Shown in pieces: positions 8,701 through 10,777 of a stretch of 10,777 nucleotides of DNA. Source of the DNA: Polynucleobacter meluiroseus. Its GTDB lineage: Bacteria > Pseudomonadota > Gammaproteobacteria > Burkholderiales > Burkholderiaceae. Made by a program: the position numbers and the translations under genes. The stretch covers positions 1 to 10,777 of the forward strand of contig CALQED020000021.1 in the NCBI GenBank assembly GCA_943329505.2. Direction: 5' to 3'. The notes below the pieces were generated by a model, which had not been told where the DNA came from, ran no database searches, and saw nothing but the letters and a program-made list of their open reading frames with translations. Within the stretch, counting starts at the first letter, position 1. Every line of letters starts with the position of its first letter.

Positions 8701-9357
8701 ATGAATCAAGCTTGGTGTAATTGCTGGAGAGTAAAAATAGTATCGACAGGTCTATTTTGCCTGTTAATGGCCATTGTCACAGCAGCTCATGCTAATCCTG
8801 TCATACTTGTGATGGGCGATAGTCTTTCTGCTGAATATGGTCTACCCAGAGGGGCTGGCTGGGTCAAGTTATTAGAGGGCCAATTACAGCAACAATCTAG
8901 TCCTTGGGTTGTCTTTAATGCCAGCATTAGCGGTGAGACGAGTTCTGGCGGCCTGACACGTTTACCCAAGCTCCTCGCGACTAAAAAACCTGGCATTGTT
9001 TTGTTAGAGCTTGGTGCAAATGATGCCTTAAGGGGTCTATCCATTGAGCAAACTCAAAGCAATCTACGCAAGATGATTGTCATGAGCAAACAAACTGGCG
9101 CTCAGGTTCTATTATTTGGAATGCAAATCCCGCCCAATTATGGCCAGCAATATACCCAGCAATTTAAAGAGATCTTTCCAAGAGTGGCAAACCAAGAAAA
9201 TATTGAACTCTTACCGTTTTTTATGGCCGGGGTTGCTGCAAACAAAGATTATTTTCAGTCTGACAACATACACCCCAACAAGGCAGCCCAATCCGTTCTC
9301 TTTAAAAACGTATGGGGCGCTATGGCCCCATATCAAACACTACTCCAAACTCGTTAG
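8701..9357 (+). CDS. tesA: TesA-type GDSL esterase/lysophospholipase, periplasmic
   Basis: This is an SGNH/GDSL hydrolase like TesA (acyl-CoA thioesterase I, lysophospholipase L1, arylesterase), acting on acyl esters and thioesters. The 218-residue precursor starts with a likely Sec signal: Arg10 and Lys12, a hydrophobic stretch at 13-29, and AHA at 29-31 before mature NPVILVMGDS, so the enzyme should be periplasmic. All four SGNH blocks are present: nucleophile Ser41 in GDSLS, Gly78 in ISGE, Asn107 in GAND, and Asp188/His191 in DNIHPN. The ATG at 8701 is preceded by a distant TTGGA (spacing 10). A stronger GGAGAG lies downstream at 8726-8731, with no ordinary start codon after it before Met23, so 8701 is kept. 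It diverges from the ABC ATPase gene and converges on ppiD, whose terminator overlaps its last codons. No plus-strand terminator was found after it. Confidence 0.93.
   Translation: MNQAWCNCWRVKIVSTGLFCLLMAIVTAAHANPVILVMGDSLSAEYGLPRGAGWVKLLEGQLQQQSSPWVVFNASISGETSSGGLTRLPKLLATKKPGIVLLELGANDALRGLSIEQTQSNLRKMIVMSKQTGAQVLLFGMQIPPNYGQQYTQQFKEIFPRVANQENIELLPFFMAGVAANKDYFQSDNIHPNKAAQSVLFKNVWGAMAPYQTLLQTR
9304..9332 (-). terminator. Intrinsic terminator for ppiD, inside the tesA coding end
   Basis: On the minus strand the perfect 8-bp stem TATGGGGC/GCCCCATA (9332-9325 with 9318-9311, loop of 6) is followed by CG and TTTTT (9308-9304). It begins 28 nt after the ppiD stop. On the plus strand no T-tract follows, so it acts only leftward. 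The bases also encode tesA residues near the C-terminus. Confidence 0.75.
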
Positions 9358-9360
9358 AGA

Positions 9361-10777
9361 CTAACTGCCAGCGCTGCTTGAAGGTGGCTTTAGAGGGTTA
9401 ATGACCTTTACGGTTGCGGTATCACGCCAGTAAGACATGAAGCCAGCAAATTCTGCTTGGGCTGCTAAGGCTTGGATCTGTTGTGCTTGGGCTTTGTGAA
9501 TTTTGGTATCCGCTCCAGGAGGCTGGCGGACCTGATCAATACGATATAAAACCGCTCCCACGCCTGGATTATTAATCGAAATAATCGCTGGGAACTTACC
9601 AGGATTAACGGACATCACGTCATCTAAGGCTGGGCCAATTAAGTTCGCTGGCTGATTGCGGGATACCCAAATTGGATTAGCGAAGCCACCAATCATTTTG
9701 GGATCTTTTTCTAAGGCAGCATAGCGCTCTGCAGCTGCAGCTAAAGCCAATTTCATAGCAGCTCTTTGGCTAACTTGACGCTTCACCTCGGCAGCAACAT
9801 CTTGATATGGCATGATTTGGGCTGGATGGAAAGTCACCACCCTGGCAGAAATAAAAGTACCTGGAGCAGTTTGTACTGCCTCAGTATTACGCTTATTCTT
9901 TAACGCCTCGTCACCAAATAATGATTGCACCACCTTTGGATTGGCCAACGGATGCTCTTTAGGTAAGCCAGCAGGACCAGCGCGGGTTATTCCCTTTTGT
10001 GTCTGGACTGACAACTTTAATTTTTCAGCGGCTGGCTTGAGGCTATCTGACTGATCGTAGGTCATATTGGCAAATTGATCTGCTTTCTCACCAAATACCT
10101 TTGTATCTTCCTTGGGATCTGCTTTTAGAACAATATATTCAACGTCCACAAAATCCGGACTTTCAAATAATTTCGCATTTGCGTTATAGAAAGCCTGCAG
10201 TTCATCTTGGCTTGGATTTACCTTGCCAAGATAATCTTTGGCATTGAATGTCAAGGATTGCACTTGACGCTCTGTTTCATAAAGCGTAGAAATAATTTCA
10301 GACAACTTAGGCGTGCCGATTTCGGTACGAGCCACAGAATTTACCAATTGACTAATCTTTAAATCAAATGCTTGGCCCGCATAAAACTGCTCCTCATTCA
10401 TACCATTACTAGCAAGTAATTGCTTGAAGCGCGCATCATCAAAACTTCCATCTTGACGATATAAGGCACGAATTTGTGGAATGCCTTGCAAACTTTTTAC
10501 CAAAGCCTCCTTACCAACTTGTAAACGCAGATCATTTACAGCAAATCCTAAAATACGCTGCTGGAGCAGTTCATTCAAGATGGCCTGTTTAAATGGAAGA
10601 CTTTGGGCAATTTGCAGATTTCCGCCAACACGCTCAGCCTGACGTTTTGCAGCACTCTCAACCTCTTGTCCGGTAATCGGCTTGCCATTAACTTTGACCA
10701 GATCAGTCTCTTTGTCCATAAAACTGGAATAACTTGAAATGCCAAAGAAAGCAAATGATGGAACGATGAACAACATC
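9361..10777 (-). CDS. ppiD: PpiD-like inner-membrane chaperone, parvulin domain apparently absent (N-terminus outside window)
   Basis: PpiD is anchored in the inner membrane by one N-terminal helix and helps newly exported proteins fold at the Sec translocon. The visible 471 residues begin inside that helix (FIVPSFAFFGISSY); the Met at the edge is internal, and about 10-20 residues are missing. Next comes a SurA-like N-terminal chaperone region (VNGKPITGQEVESAAKRQ, then repeated helices to about residue 200). In full-length homologues a parvulin prolyl-isomerase domain follows. Here the strand DVEYIVLKADP (211-221) runs almost directly into FGEKADQFANMTYDQSDSL, the segment that normally follows the parvulin domain, and no GGDLG or HIIK motif is seen. 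The expected total near 485 residues is well below E. coli PpiD (623). The frame is intact. The C-terminal region ends in a Pro/Ser tail. Identification as PpiD family is good; the missing domain is read by eye. Confidence 0.85.
   Translation of the reverse strand, partial: MLFIVPSFAFFGISSYSSFMDKETDLVKVNGKPITGQEVESAAKRQAERVGGNLQIAQSLPFKQAILNELLQQRILGFAVNDLRLQVGKEALVKSLQGIPQIRALYRQDGSFDDARFKQLLASNGMNEEQFYAGQAFDLKISQLVNSVARTEIGTPKLSEIISTLYETERQVQSLTFNAKDYLGKVNPSQDELQAFYNANAKLFESPDFVDVEYIVLKADPKEDTKVFGEKADQFANMTYDQSDSLKPAAEKLKLSVQTQKGITRAGPAGLPKEHPLANPKVVQSLFGDEALKNKRNTEAVQTAPGTFISARVVTFHPAQIMPYQDVAAEVKRQVSQRAAMKLALAAAAERYAALEKDPKMIGGFANPIWVSRNQPANLIGPALDDVMSVNPGKFPAIISINNPGVGAVLYRIDQVRQPPGADTKIHKAQAQQIQALAAQAEFAGFMSYWRDTATVKVINPLKPPSSSAGS

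Noticed and set aside
8726..8739. Alternative tesA start after the strong GGAGAG site.
   Set aside because: The codon at the right spacing is ATA, a very rare start. Starting there would also cut the signal peptide's positive N-region, which includes Arg10 and Lys12.
10774..10776. ATG at the right edge taken as the ppiD start.
   Set aside because: It would begin inside the membrane helix and leave no positively charged N-region. PpiD proteins have more residues before this point, so the gene runs past the window.

Overview
The window looks like ordinary core chromosome from a betaproteobacterium of the Burkholderiaceae, most like Polynucleobacter. That placement rests on protein character (AcnB, a 1345-residue one-chain PurL, PpiD), a moderate-to-low GC content for the family, and the gene neighbourhood. 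No database search was possible, so the genus is an inference. I saw no mobile element, CRISPR array, phage gene, rRNA or tRNA.

Layout from left to right. The window opens with the first 28 codons of pyrG (CTP synthase, minus strand). A 435-bp divergent intergenic region (86-520) follows, with a good promoter facing each way, a 12-bp palindrome over the acnB -35 region, and several short direct repeats. acnB (aconitase B, 521-3106, plus strand) comes next and converges on a minus-strand block; a strong bidirectional terminator lies between them. The minus-strand block, in transcription order, is a YbbA/LolD-type ABC ATPase (8698-8024), purL (8002-3965) and a spermidine-synthase-like protein (3953-3198). 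Spacings of 21 and 11 nt suggest one operon, and purL may also have a promoter of its own. tesA (8701-9357, plus strand) starts 2 bp from the divergent ABC gene start. It converges on a partial ppiD gene (minus strand, running off the right edge), with 3 bp between their stop codons.

The functions are housekeeping: pyrimidine nucleotide synthesis (PyrG), the TCA cycle (AcnB), step 4 of purine synthesis (PurL), a periplasmic GDSL esterase (TesA) beside the ABC ATPase often found with it, and an inner-membrane chaperone anchored facing the periplasm (PpiD).

I did not find a convincing new biological system. The points most worth a second look are: a PpiD that appears to lack its parvulin domain in frame; a perfect palindrome over the acnB promoter; a TATAAT box placed so that purL could be transcribed as a leaderless mRNA; a ppiD terminator embedded in the tesA coding sequence; and an ABC ATPase with no adjacent permease.
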